Assembly: GCF_030272615.1 (NCBI RefSeq) | Contig: NC_081414.1 | Location: 817,790,396-817,854,395 of the forward strand | Direction: 5' to 3' | From: Cryptomeria japonica | Lineage: Eukaryota; Streptophyta; Pinopsida; Cupressales; Cupressaceae | Length of the DNA stretch: 64,000 bases | Part shown: positions 12,159 through 23,029 of the stretch, in pieces | Numbering within the stretch: position 1 is the first letter of the stretch | Layout: each line of letters starts with the position of its first letter | Notes under the pieces: generated by a model | Database searches by the model: none | Seen by the model: only the letters and a program-made list of their open reading frames with translations | What the model was told of the DNA's origin: nothing | Position numbers and translations under genes: made by a program

Positions 12159-12400
12159 ATCTCTCCCTTTGGCATTGATGGAAACACTAGATGCGAAAAA
12201 CATCCAAGTGCCAAGAAATACCAAACAAATCTCCCACAAAATAATGTAAGAATGAAATTCTGATTCATACTTTCCTTGTGAATGATATTTTAGTGAAGCT
12301 TTGCAGTTCTCTCCCCCTAATGTATATAACTCCTTATGTTTTTCATATGAATATCTCTCCCCCTTTGACATCAATGCCAAAGGTCTGACATAAATATCAA
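12159..12400 (-). promoter_or_regulatory. polypurine tract and PPT-like repeats of Copia-1
   Basis: On the minus strand the tract reads CAAAGGGAGAGAT immediately before the LTR (12159 upward). Further purine runs of the same type follow at about 12311-12320 and 12353-12363, each near 'ggcattgatg'-like text. The LTR-proximal tract primes plus-strand DNA synthesis. The extra copies resemble the multiple PPTs described for Sireviruses. Confidence 0.7.
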
Positions 12401-12479
12401 AGTAAAATCATAAACCACTGAATCACAAGACTAACTTCCCCTTGAGTAGTAGCACCACCACATCAATCAGAAATCAATA

Positions 12480-14085
12480 ATAGCTATGATAATGCATACT
12501 AGACTAATACCAAACCACATCAATCAAGTTTCTACCAGAGGGGCAAAAACCCCTAATCTGTCTCTGAGGTACTCAAATGATTCTTTAGGAAAAGGTTTAG
12601 TGAAGATGTCTGCAATCTACTCTTTAGTGTTCACATTAACCAATCTAACTTCATTTGCTTCCACCTTTTCCTTCAAAAAGTTGTATTTGATAGATATGTG
12701 CTTTGTCTTAGAGTGGAATACCAGACTCTTTGATATGTCTATAGCAGCATAGTTGTCATGGTGAATAACTACCGGTTAATTAAAATTCACTTTTATGTCC
12801 TTTAACATTTGCTTCATCCATAGAACTTGTGTACAGTTAGTAGCAGTAGCAACATACTTAGCTTTAGTAGTAGATAAGGAAGTACATGACTATTTCTTGT
12901 TGATCCATGAAATAAGTTTCTTTCCAAGAAAGAAAGCTCCATCAGAAGTTCTCTTTTGGTCATCAACATCACTTACCCAATCTGCATTTGTATATGCACA
13001 TAAAGTAAAGTTATCATCTTTAGGATACCACAAACCATATTCAGATGCAAGTACCTAAAATTCCTTTTCACCGCACTTTCATGATTTTCTCTAGGATCAC
13101 TTTGATATCTTGATGCAATGCAAACTGCATTCATTATATCTAGTCTAGTTTGAGTCAAATATAGCAGACCTCCAATCATAGACCTGTATCTTGTAGGATT
13201 TACCGGTGTTGATTCATCTTTCTTTGTCAATTTCTCACGTGTAACCATAGGAGTACCAACCAATTTAGACTTTTCAAGACCAAATTTCTTCAACAACTCC
13301 CTAGCATACTTAGTTTGACAAATTAAAATACCCATATCAGTCTAAGTAATCTACAAACCTAAGAAAAAATTCATTTCCCCAATCATAGACATCTCAAATT
13401 CATTCTTCATATTGTTAGAAAATTCCATGCACAACTTATCCTCACCTCCAAAAATGATGTCATCAACAAATACCTCAATAATCACTATATCATCATTAGT
13501 GACTTTATAATATAGATTACTGTCAACATTACTTTTAGTGAAACTAAGCTTTAAAAGATATTTATCCAATCTTGCATACCAAGCTCTAGGTGCCTGTTTC
13601 AATCCATATAAAGCTTTCTTTAGCCTGCAAACCATATTTTTATCATCTGAAAGTGAAAATCCATCAGGTTTCTCAATATAAACTTCCTCATCAAGATCCC
13701 CATTCAGAAAAGCACACTTAACATCCATCTAATAAACCTTTTAGTTTTTATGTGTAGCATAGGCAAGAAATAATCTTACAGCTTCAATCCTAGCTACTGG
13801 TGCAAAGGTTTCATCATAATCAATTCCTTCCTTCTAAGAATATCTTTTACAAACTAGTCTATCTTTATTTCTCACAACTTGTCTAACTTCATTCAATTTA
13901 TTCCTAAAAACCCATTTAGTTCCAATAACATTCTTATTTTTAGGCCGGGGAACTAAAGTCCATGTGTTATTCTTTTCTATGTGATCTAATTCTTCTTTCA
14001 TAGCTTTCATCCAACATTCATCTTTACATGCTTCAGTTACTAATACTGGTTCAACTTGAGAGATTAAACATACCTCATTAGCTAA
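12480..14085 (-). pseudogene. Copia-1 reverse transcriptase and RNase H (decayed)
   Basis: This is the 3' half of the polyprotein. RT words are NTWTLVPRPKNK (near 13960), [17 protein letters not shown] (near 13830), [18 protein letters not shown] (13728), [11 protein letters not shown] and the catalytic FVDDIIFGG (near 13450). RNase H words are NADWVSD, HSKTKHISIKYNFLKEKV (near 12680) and ADIFTKP (12600). Several stops interrupt it. Those in SQKEG, VYQMD, LGLQ and TQTD contexts are TAG where the family has Gln (CAG). The upstream part of the polyprotein lies beyond Copia-2 at 37177. It ends near 12480 before the PPT repeats. Confidence 0.9.
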
Positions 14086-14560
14086 TGTTGGTGTAATTAT
14101 TTATTCATGTTGGATATTATTAAACCTTACTTAACTTTACTTAGGATAATGCATTTCATAGTAGTTTGGGTATGAGACACTTGGGTGTTTGTGCCACATT
14201 GGGATAGTGTGTGTAGGATAATTTCCACCTTTTATGGTGTGATCTTGTTACTACTCTATCATATCCACTTATTATGTAGTGATAATTCCACCTTTGGTGG
14301 GTGATCCACCTCACGTGGAATATTATATTGTTTCTCCTACCTACCACACCTATTTCCTACCTACCCTTGTTTCTTATTGAGCCACATGTCATGTTTGTGT
14401 GCTCAAATATCCATATAGCCTTGCCTATATAAGCAGGCTCATATTCATTGTATGTAACAACTATTGAACAACCATTTTTATCTATTGATGAGAATATAGT
14501 TTATTCTTGTCCTATATTTTGTACTTTTCATTGAGCTCTTGATCTTGGAAAAATCTCCCC
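14086..14560 (+). repeat. Copia-2 5' LTR
   Basis: About 475 bp, highly similar to 36685-37170. Near its middle it has short hairpins of the ccacctttggtgg type, then a TATA box at 14425. Its last bases (atctcccc) differ from the 3' LTR (atatcaca), so the exact end is uncertain by a few bases. Confidence 0.9.
14425..14433 (+). promoter_or_regulatory. TATA box of the Copia-2 5' LTR
   Basis: ctatataag lies about 130 bp before the LTR end and fits a U3 promoter. The matching site in the 3' LTR has decayed to catacataag. Transcription would run rightward into the leader that now contains the methyltransferase inverted repeat. Confidence 0.6.
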
Positions 14561-14573
14561 TGGTATCAGAGAC
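14561..14573 (+). promoter_or_regulatory. primer-binding site, initiator tRNA-Met
   Basis: tggtatcagagac matches the standard Copia site (TGGTATCAGAGC) complementary to the 3' end of tRNA-iMet, apart from the last base. Confidence 0.9.
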
Positions 14574-15322
14574 ATTAGGGCATCATTGATTCGTCTTTGA
14601 GAGGCATTATTATGATGTCAAGAGGAAGATATGAGGAGTAGCATCTTTTGGAGGCATCCTAGACCAGATCCGACCTTGCCATCACGTCCGAGTGACCATT
14701 TCCATAAATTTTGACTATAAATTCGCCTATATTGGGTGAAAGTCAATTTTGGGGCTTGGAGGAAAAATTTAGCCAATTTGGCTATACAGTACGGAATTAT
14801 CGAAAAAAAAAAATTAAAAGTTTTTAAAATTTCATTATTTATTTTCGCAGTTTTTAAAATTGTAAAAGTTTATTTAAAAAAAAAAATCAAAAATTTGCAT
14901 TTCAGGGGGGTTGTTATTCACCCCCACCCCTAGGACACCGTACTCTACATATTTAATTTTAGCAAGTGTTTTTGGGGCCCATAGCCCTATCAACCTACAC
15001 ACTCCACACTAGTACATTTGGGCCTAATTTTTGACTACTAATTGTTGGATTTACAACAACCAAACATCGGACTTCCGACCAACTTTACCTTTGAAAACTC
15101 ATTGTCGAGCTTCCTCACAATGCCATTTGCATCGATCATCCGAGGATGTAATGAACTCATCTGACGACGGCTATATTTGCACCCCTCACCACAAATATCA
15201 ATGGAATTCTGACGGATGTTATGATTGCTCCTTGACGATCGTCTGACATGTAAGTGACGTCGGATATACAGCATCCTTGTCGAACGTTTCATTAGTTGTC
15301 ATCGAAATTCCGACAATGAGAG
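14574..15322 (+). other. Copia-2 leader, then start of the inserted block; no gene
   Basis: The first part, to about 15000, is untranslated leader with A-rich runs and a C/G-run patch at 14905-14935. From about 15040 to 15322 the composition changes to text rich in cga, gac and tcg motifs (for example ttccgaccaac, ctgacgacgg, aattccgacaatg), probably the edge of the inserted block. No reading frame makes sense. Confidence 0.5.
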
Positions 15323-15794
15323 ATGATGTGGGTCAAACGGCTTTGCCACCGGTGAATGAAAGCATTGAACGAGTTCTATTTTTAAAAATTGCATTAAACA
15401 TTTATTATTTATTTGATTCAGTGTTATTTGCAAAAAATGATTATCAATGATGTTTCCTTTCTCCAAGAATTGTCTAGGATCTTTTCGTCAGATAATATGT
15501 AACATCGAATGACTAAGTATTTTCTTTACAAATGCTTATTTTATTTAATTATTATTTGAGCATGAATTGAAATTTATATCTATACAGAAGCAGAACATAC
15601 AAGCTTTAGAGTCATGTGCAAGCAAATTTCCTAAAAGAAAGCAAATAGGCATTATCTTGAATGACATGGAAACAAGCTCATCAGCTACTTAGAAGAGAGA
15701 AATTGGAGAAAAGCAGAGGAAAGTGTTAAAGGGTGATAAATAGATAGAGAGTATGCAATACAAACAAACAATGTCTAGAGTTTTTGATGTGACA

Positions 15795-16429
15795 TCTCTA
15801 ATTTATGTCCGGAGGGACTAACTTGTTTTGGAGTTCTTGCGAAACCTATTGGGCCACACTTTGGAGGAAATCAATGTGTTCATGCAAGGAGAACCTTTTT
15901 TCTATTATGAGAATGATGCTTTTGCACCGAAGGATATTTGGAAGTCAATATCCAAAAATTTCTATAGTGTGGAACCAGAGTTGGCAGACTCGAAGTAATT
16001 GTCGGCTTTCAAAAGACCAAGAGGTTATGTACAAAATCTCCCAATAGAAGGGCGATTTCAAGCATTACCTCTCCCTCCCATGACTATTCAGGAAGCACTT
16101 CCTCAAACAAAGAACTATTGGCCTCCATGGGATCAAAGAAAAAAATTGAAGCATAGACTCTAGACGATGTGGTGGTGTCCTTCGTGAAGAACTCTGCACT
16201 ATAATTGAAAATTCACGAGGGAAACTGCAAGATTGTGAAGAGAAATAAAATCTTGAAAAGTGGCAAGAATGGATCTTGGTTTGGGTGGGGCCAAGTTAGG
16301 TGGCTCCTCTAGAGGTTGACGAGATAGAAATCATAATAGGATTTGAAAAAGATCACACTCGTGGAACTTCGTGTGTGAGTGATCAATTGCAGTGTTTGGG
16401 TAATGCATTCCAACTAGATACAATTGCAT
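15795..16429 (+). pseudogene. DRM-type DNA methyltransferase fragment, left arm
   Basis: The frames read, in order: PFFYYENDAFAPKDIWKSI (15890-15945; corresponds to motif VI, ENV in active enzymes), YSVEPELADSK, RGYVQNLPIEGRFQALPLPP (16020-16085), WPPWDQRKKLKH (16119), EELCTIIENSRGKLQD, WILVWVGP (16270-16290), VAPLEVDEIEI, GFEKDHTRG (16341-16364) and LGNAFQLDTIA (16395-16427; motif X). This is the DRM order, with motifs VI-X before motif I. DRM enzymes carry out de novo cytosine methylation in RNA-directed DNA methylation. The UBA domains, motif I and the catalytic Pro-Cys motif IV are absent, and stops and frameshifts are present, so no enzyme is made. The region from motif VI to X is read without introns. 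Confidence 0.88.
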
Positions 16430-17108
16430 GCCATCAAGATAAAAGTCTTTAATCAAGACATTACCCATTTGGAATGCAACTGTATCTATTTGGAATGCAT
16501 TACCCAAACATCGCAATCGATCACTCGCACATGAAGTTCCACGAGTGTGATCTTTTTCAAATCCTAATATGATTTCTATCTCGTCAACCTCTAGAGGAGC
16601 TACCTGTCTTGGCCCCACCCAAACTAAGATCCATTCTTCCCACTTTTCAAGATTGTATTTCTCTTCACTATCTTGTAGTTTCCCTCATGAATTTTCAATT
16701 ATAGTGCAGAGTTATTCACGAAGGACGCCACCACATCATCTAGAGTCTATGCTTCAATTTTTTTCTTTGATCCCATGGAGGCCAATAGTCCCTTTTCTGA
16801 GGAAGTGCTTCCTGAATAGTCATTCGGGGGAGAGGTAATGCTTGAAATCTCCCTTTTATTGGGATATTGTGTACATAACCTCTTGGTCTTTTGAAAGCTG
16901 AAAATTACTTCGAGTCCGCCAACTCTGGTTCCACACTATAGAAATTTTTGGATATTGACTTCTAAATATCCCTCGGTGCAAAAGCATCATTCTCATAATA
17001 GGAAAAAGGTGCTCCATGCATGAACACATTTATTTCCTCCAAGCATGGCCCAATAGGTTTCGCAGGAACTCCAAAACTAGTTAGTCCCTCCAAACATAAA
17101 TTAGAGAT
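16430..17108 (-). pseudogene. DRM-type DNA methyltransferase fragment, right arm plus loop
   Basis: This is the mirror image of the left arm. On the minus strand it reads GAPFFYYENDA (near 17010), LCTIIENS, EEWILVWVGPRQVAPLEVDE (near 16640-16590), LGFEKDHTRGTS and LGNAFQIDTVA. It then continues through the loop as VLIKDFYLDG (16470-16435), which follows motif X in DRM proteins. This arm keeps an open frame from 16618 to 16331 and is closer to the family consensus than the left arm (VGPRQ rather than a stop; LGF). The loop therefore belongs to this copy, and the left arm was joined to it at about 16430. Confidence 0.88.
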
Positions 17109-17580
17109 GTCACATCAAACACTCCAAACATTGTTTGTTTGTATTGCATACTCTCTATCTATTTATCACCCTTAAACACTTTCCTCTGCCATTCTCCAAT
17201 TGCTCTCTTCTAGGCAGCTGATGAGCTTGTTTCCATGTCATTCAAGATAATGGCTGCTTGCTTTCTTTTAGGAAATTTTCTTGCACATGACTCTTCAGCT
17301 TGTATGTTCTTCTTCCATATAGATATAAATTTTAATTCACGCTTAGATAATAATTAAATAAAATAAGCATTTGTAATGAAAAGATTTAGTCATTCGATGT
17401 TACATATTATCTGACAGAAAGATCCTAGACAATTCTTGGAGAAAGGAAACATCATTGATAATCATTTTTTGGAAATAACACTTAATCAAATAAATTAAAA
17501 ATGTTTCATGTAATTTTTAAAAGTAGAACTCGTTCAAAGCTTTCATGCACCGACGGCAAAGCCATCTGACCCACACCATT

Positions 17581-17998
17581 ATCCATAATAGAACAAATCA
17601 ATATAATAGGCTATTATAAAGAATATATACAAAAATATGAAAGAACATTAAATTACCATTACAAACCCATAAACCATTAAATAGTGAAAATAGATATAAA
17701 TTTGTAAATGTCTCCCTATAAACACCACAACCATAACCAAAACAAAAAAAATTCTTACCCGCAAAAACTAAGTAGCTGGTGAGTTGCAAGTCTACAACAT
17801 CTCTCAGATGATCAAACTGTTTCTTAATTTTGTTCTTCTGATTAGTCAATGGATTTAGTTGCATGTACAAGTTTTCTATTTGAAGCCTTTCATTTCCCTA
17901 TATTTGAGACTTAATTAAATTCTTGTGAGTAGGAAATTGATTCAGGAGTTACGTGTGAAGAATTTGGCAAAGTAAATGATGACAATCAAACTCAAATT
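17581..17998. other. no gene recognised
   Basis: AT-rich sequence between the large inverted repeat and the first small DRM hairpin. The open stretch at 17598-17870 on the minus strand has no recognisable content. Confidence 0.5.
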
Positions 17999-18238
17999 TT
18001 ATCTGTTTTGAAAGCTTTTATCTTGATGGCATTAAATTAAAGTTCTTTCTCTATTTTCTGGTGATCTCTGGAGCAGAGGTTGCTTTGCATCAACCTGGGA
18101 TACATTTGACTTGTGTTGTATCTACGGAAATATGTATCCTAGGATGATGCAATGTAACCTCTGCTCCACCAATTCTAGATAGAAGAGAAATTACTTTAAT
18201 TTAAAGCCACTAGGATAAAATGCTTTCAAGACATATAT
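17999..18238 (+). pseudogene. DRM motif-I fragment folded into a hairpin, copy 1
   Basis: The plus strand reads FYLDGIKLK, then GAEVALHQPGIHLTCVV and TEICILG, matching the DRM segment after motif X, with the motif I region (GGGEVALHRLGI in active enzymes). Immediately after it, 18132-18221 is the inverted copy of 18015-18105, so the piece forms a 90-bp-arm hairpin with a 26-bp loop. The glycine-rich S-adenosylmethionine loop is damaged (FLVISGAEVAL). Confidence 0.8.
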
Positions 18239-18723
18239 TAGGTATAAAAGGAAGCCTACCCTGTCATTTGAAGGGGTTTACCTAAAATTCAAGTGATCTC
18301 TTAATTATAAAATCAATTCAATTCCAAGTGAATAGGCAATCAAGAATTCATCAAGAATTGAAGGAGAAATCAAGTTAATAAAGATATTTAATAGAGGAGA
18401 TATTTAATAAAGATGTCATCTTTTAAATTAAGAAATGGGCAGGAGATTAAGAATACAAACCTTCCATCTTGCACACTTCAAGGTATATGAAATCAGTTTA
18501 AAGTGTATTCATTTAGGGACCTTTCATAAAATATTCTCAACTTACACATCATAAAAGGATCTTAAAATATTCATTGTTTATAATGATAAGAATTTGGTTG
18601 TTCCATACACCTTCCTTTACTATTTTAAAAATATCATCAACTAAAGTATTGTGCAGCAGTAGTATGGAGTGCATTTCATCTATTTTATGACAAAATATTT
18701 CATCATACCACTTTCTTTTCAAA

Positions 18724-19025
18724 GGCGACTAATCGATTGCAGTGTTTGGGTAATGCATTCCAAATAGATCTAGTTGCATACCATTTATCTGTCTTGATTA
18801 AAGACTTTTATCCTGATGGCATTAAATTAAAGTTCTTTCTCTATTTTCTGGTGATCTATGGAGTAGAGGTTGCTTTGCATCGACCCGGGATACATTTAAC
18901 TTGTGTTGTATTTGCAGAAATATGTATCCTAGGATGATGCAATGCAACCTCTGCTCCACCAATACCAGATAGAAGAGAAAGTACTTTAATTTAAAGCCAT
19001 CAGGCTAAAATGCTTTCAAGACATA
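18724..19025 (+). pseudogene. DRM motif X to motif I fragment with hairpin, copy 2
   Basis: From 18728 the frame reads RLQCLGNAFQIDLVAYHLSV (motif X), LIKDFYPDGIKLK, then VEVALHRPGIHLTCVVFAEI (motif I onward), open to 18937. The inverted partner of 18805-18895 lies at 18922-19011, as in copy 1. Directly upstream, ctttcttttcaaag resembles an intron 3' splice site, whereas in the two large arms the same exon is joined without a gap to the preceding coding sequence. This copy therefore looks genomic and the arms look spliced. Confidence 0.82.
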
Positions 19026-19584
19026 TATTAAGTATAAAAGGAAGCCTAACCTGTCATTTCAAGGGGTCTACCTACAATTCAAGTGATCTCTTAATTATAA
19101 AATCAATTCAATTCCAAGTGAATAGGCAATCAAGCATTGAAGGAGAATTCAAGTTGGTGTAGGTGCATTTGGAAGACCAAAGGACTCAATGAAGCCATTA
19201 AAGACTTTTGAAGGTCTTAGGAGTGAAGAGCCAATCAATTATGATGTCTTAAGGGGGCAGCCTTATACAAAACACACTAAGCTTTGACTGCTTAGGTGTG
19301 CTATGGGCCCATTCCTTCCCTTGACATCCCTTCCCGTTCATTTTTGTTAAAAAGACAATCACTGTTAGCATTTGAATTCAAACAGTGTTCTTGCATTTGA
19401 CTACATAGAACAAAGCAAATGGCATAAGAAGCTCTCATCTACCTCGCAGCTATCATAGAATACCTCCCCAAGGAGATATTCTCATGTCCTTTCCTGCTTT
19501 ATGCTATCGACGAAATACATAAACGTCCTCACAATGCAATCAATGCAACAAATAGATTTCCATTTTGATCAGTTTTATTTGCCA

Positions 19585-19990
19585 ACGTACTCTCTACCTA
19601 TGCCAAAATGGGATATTTGGAATAGAGTATGGGCTTCCATCAAAGCAGAAGGTAAGGGAAACTAATATCAGATGCTTACGGTTGGAAATGCTCTATTTGA
19701 CATGTTTGGAAAATGTGGAAGTATAGACATGAAAGCGCATGAACTGTTTGGTGAGATGCATCAAAGAAACATGATCTAATGGAATGCTATGATTGTAGGA
19801 TATGCACAAAATGTGTTTGAAATGGATTTAGAAACTTCCAACCAAATGTGATTAGTGAGTATAGATGTAGTGCAACTACCCAGGTACACATGCATGCAAA
19901 ATATGTAAGCTTAGATAAGGCACATGAACTGTTTGACACAATGCCTCAAAGATCACCCAATATCCAATGATGGTTGGGAGAAAGAAAACA
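19585..19990 (+). pseudogene. PLS-type pentatricopeptide repeat (PPR) protein fragment
   Basis: Reading frames with PPR repeat text are ANVLSTYAKMGYLE (near 19585), TVGNALFDMFGKCGSIDMKA, HELFGEMHQRNMI, stop, WNAMIVGYAQN (19678-19810), and after a frameshift VHMHAKYVSLDKAHELFDTM (near 19885-19945). The pattern GNAL.DM..KCGSI...LF..M..R....WNAMI.GYAQ is typical of plant organelle RNA-editing PPR proteins. Stops and shifts show a dead fragment. No flanking gene parts were found. It lies beside the DRM fragments in the same inserted block. Confidence 0.8.
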
Positions 19991-21522
19991 TCAAATTTTT
20001 GAGAACCTTAAATATTTCTTTATTCATCACTATAAATCTATTATGAATTTAGTCTCAATATTGCAGAAGTTTATTCTATTATGAATGAAATATTTAAGGA
20101 TGTAATCTTTATATTTTTTTTTTAATTAGGAAAAGGTCCTAATAGAATCCCCAACTAAATAATCTAGAGAAAGATACCACTAAAGAAAAAAATTAAATCC
20201 TCACCACTATGGTCTTGAAGGCTTTTAAGACACTTGGATTCCTATTTTGGCCCACTTTTCCTTGACCCTATGTTAAGATAGTAAACTAGTTTGAGAGAAT
20301 CTGTTGGGTGGAAAATTGTGTATGGTTGCAATTATTTTCATGCATGGAAAGTGATTTAAAGTTTGGACCAATAGAGGATAAGTATTTCTTGAACCTTTGA
20401 GGACATGTGTAGAGCACCGCATGGATGTTTCTCTATTATTGAACTCTTTGAATATGTAAGTAAATTATTTTTGGTTGATGACATAGTAAGTGTGGTATTT
20501 GTCTTGTCGATATGTTGTGGATAATATTAATCAAATATGGAATTTTTTTGATGCTATATACACTATGTTTTGGATTGAACTGAGGTAAGCAAAGAGGTAA
20601 TGGAATAATAAAAGAGGTACAGAAAGGAAGAAGAGTGAAATAGGTGGTTTGGGATGGAGGTTACAAGTATATATGATAATGCGTATGGATAATTTGTTGT
20701 CTACAAAGAGGCAAATAAGCTATCACAACTTCAACATGAATGAATGCCTCATCTACAGAAGCAAAAGGTACCTCTAATAGTTTCAAAATTTGTCAAAATA
20801 GTTATGATATACCAAATAATCAAGTGGAATATCCTTTAGGTAACTAATATTATCTTCAAACTATTTATTTTGGTTTTCATCATATATGGACCTAATTGCC
20901 CCACCTTTAGGAGATAACTATAGGAGATAATTTATTACATTTAAAAGTCCATCATAAATAAATTAATTATACATGCTATGTGAATGTTTACTATCACAAA
21001 TTTATTTTAACTCATTTATCTACATGAATACACTCTTTATTTATTAGTTCTAGGAATGGAGCACTCACATGGGCAAACAAAATGCTAGGTTTGATAAAAA
21101 TAGTTAAGAGATTGGATATATTTTTTTATATTTTCCAAATGGCTTGAGTATAATGATAATATAATTTTTAAAATAGGTTTATATCACTTTCCTTTGACTT
21201 GGTCATGGAAGATCATCTAAACCCCGAATGCACCTTCATCTTTAAAAACATGTAGTTTAAGGTCAATCATTCATATCTATCTTATCAAACATTAGAAGAG
21301 TGAGCTTCTAAAAGTAAGAAGTACCAAGATGTGTGGTCTAGTAAAAATTTTGTAGTCCTAAATCACTCAAAATCAGAACCAAGGTTTTTGTATTGCATAT
21401 CTATCATTTATTTCAATTTATTATTAAACCAAAGAAAATAGGATTCATTAAAATCCATAATTCCCTTTAAAATATTATTCATATATAAGAAGGCATGGAG
21501 TGGGATGAGTATTCATAGAAAT
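19991..21522. other. no gene recognised
   Basis: AT-rich, with stops in all frames. It is the left flank of the nested LTR element; the same block continues after 29117. Confidence 0.5.
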
Positions 21523-21527
21523 AACCC

Positions 21528-22659
21528 TGATGAATACTAAGAGCGGGGGTGAATTAGTATGCCAAAAATATTTGTACTTAAACACTTAAACAGTCTGAAG
21601 ATGAACCGGTAAAACAGTTTAACAAATAGACCGATTATCACACATGCAAACCAAAAGGTAAATAAAGAATTCACCCACAAAAGCAATACAACCATAACAC
21701 AAGATATTTGACATGGAAACCCAAATGGGAAAAACCACAGTGAGATGGAACTCACAAGTCACTATCTGCAGAATAGAAACTAGACTAGTTAAGGTCTTAC
21801 AATGTTCTTCACCAGAACAGATCCTATTAGGAATCTCAATCTCTGTTAGGAGATAAGTCTGATTAAAGACTACCTTGCTAGAGGATTTTAGACTCACAGA
21901 GGTGAACCACCTTGTTAGAGGATTTTAAAAAGGCTTTTGGGCCTACCCAGTTAAGGGCTACAGACTTGTCAAAGATGTGGGTAATCAACAAGTGTTTGAT
22001 CTATCTAATAGCATAAACTACTTGGTTAGATATAGTATTGCTCACAGTTAATGCATTCCAGAATTACTTCAGTCTTCTCTATCTCTCTCTCAGTTACAAC
22101 TTGATCTTCTCAGATAAGATCACTCTTACAACTCAACAACCACCTTAAACCCTAGCACGACATTAACCCTTTCAGCAACAACCTAAAACCCTAGACATGA
22201 TGTCCTTTTAAAGGAATTTGATTTCATGTCAGTCCAATAGGATTACATTACAATTTCCTAGGTTCAATGAATCTAGACATACTCAATAACACAACACAAA
22301 AAGCACCATCAGTGTGTCAGCACCGTCAAACAATCAGTGGATTGGTAACTCATCACACAGTATTACCAGTTCATACAAAATACCGGTTGTTGGTTTGACA
22401 AAAATGAAGACTAGTAAGAATGTGTTGTGCCACTTTTCTCCCTCATACCACTGGAGATCTATGAACTGCTTGGGGTTGACATGCCGCTTCAAACTAGGAA
22501 ACACATTCTGCAAAATCACCAATAGTCTAAAGACTAGAATACAACATACCAGTTGGAATAGATACCAATTGAGCTCTAGCTCATACAGATAAAGGGGATC
22601 TCAGTGCAAGTGTGTGTCCATCAATGACAATCACAACATAAACATCAAAAATACCAACA
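21528..22659 (-). repeat. 3' LTR of the non-autonomous element
   Basis: Starts tgatgaatac and ends ataccaaca in plus-strand reading. It contains the G-run box (actaagagcgggggtgaatta) and the stem phrase gtggaaaccc variant (21712-21745: catggaaacccaaatgggaaaaaccacag). Confidence 0.93.
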
Positions 22660-22930
22660 ATCTCCCCCTTTGGCATTGATGGCAACACTTAGGAAAATAA
22701 AATTTTGACATCTAAGTGTTTTACAACAAAAACATGCCTTTAACAAAATTGCTCCCCCTAAGCATATACTCTATCCCTTAATCAATACAATGTATAGCAA
22801 TTTTGCATACATAGCATAAATAGTGAGATATCAGAGCATATAGCATATATAAAAACTTTAAAACTAGATACTTCTCCCTCATCTTCTCAAAAATAGATAG
22901 AGTACTTCTCCCCCTTTGCCAACAATGACA
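22660..22930 (-). promoter_or_regulatory. polypurine tract and PPT-like repeats
   Basis: The LTR-proximal tract reads AAAGGGGGAGAT on the minus strand (about 22660-22671). Related purine runs recur near 22750, 22870 and 22907, each in 'ctccccct' form on the plus strand. Confidence 0.65.
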
Positions 22931-23029
22931 AAGTGCCACTGAACAACCCTGTTTCCATTTGATATTAAAATAATAAAAGTTTTATGACAATAATGAATAA
23001 TACTTGTCAAAAACCAATTTATAGTCCTA

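Larger units (their letters stand above)
15323..17580. repeat. 2.26-kb inverted repeat built from DRM methyltransferase sequence
   Basis: The left arm (15323-16429) and right arm (16474-17580) are reverse complements of each other with only scattered substitutions and small indels, around a 44-bp loop. The outer ends begin gatgtgggtca on the left and, reverse-complemented, ggtgtgggtca on the right. Each arm is about 1.1 kb. The inner 0.6 kb of each arm is recognisable DRM coding sequence, and the outer 0.5 kb is AT-rich, perhaps intron or UTR. There is no transposase or flanking duplication. A transcript across it would form a long RNA hairpin. Confidence 0.93.
17999..19153 (+). repeat. direct duplication (about 365 bp, 790-bp offset)
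   Basis: 17999-18363 and 18786-19153 are direct copies containing the small DRM hairpins plus a shared tail (aggaagcctaccctgtcat, caattccaagtgaataggca). A third copy of the tail alone is at about 30123-30195. Confidence 0.85.

Noticed and set aside
19430..19500. Second H2A fragment (YLAAIIEYLPKEI)
   Set aside because: About ten of fourteen positions resemble H2A, but nothing matches on either side; it is too short to claim.
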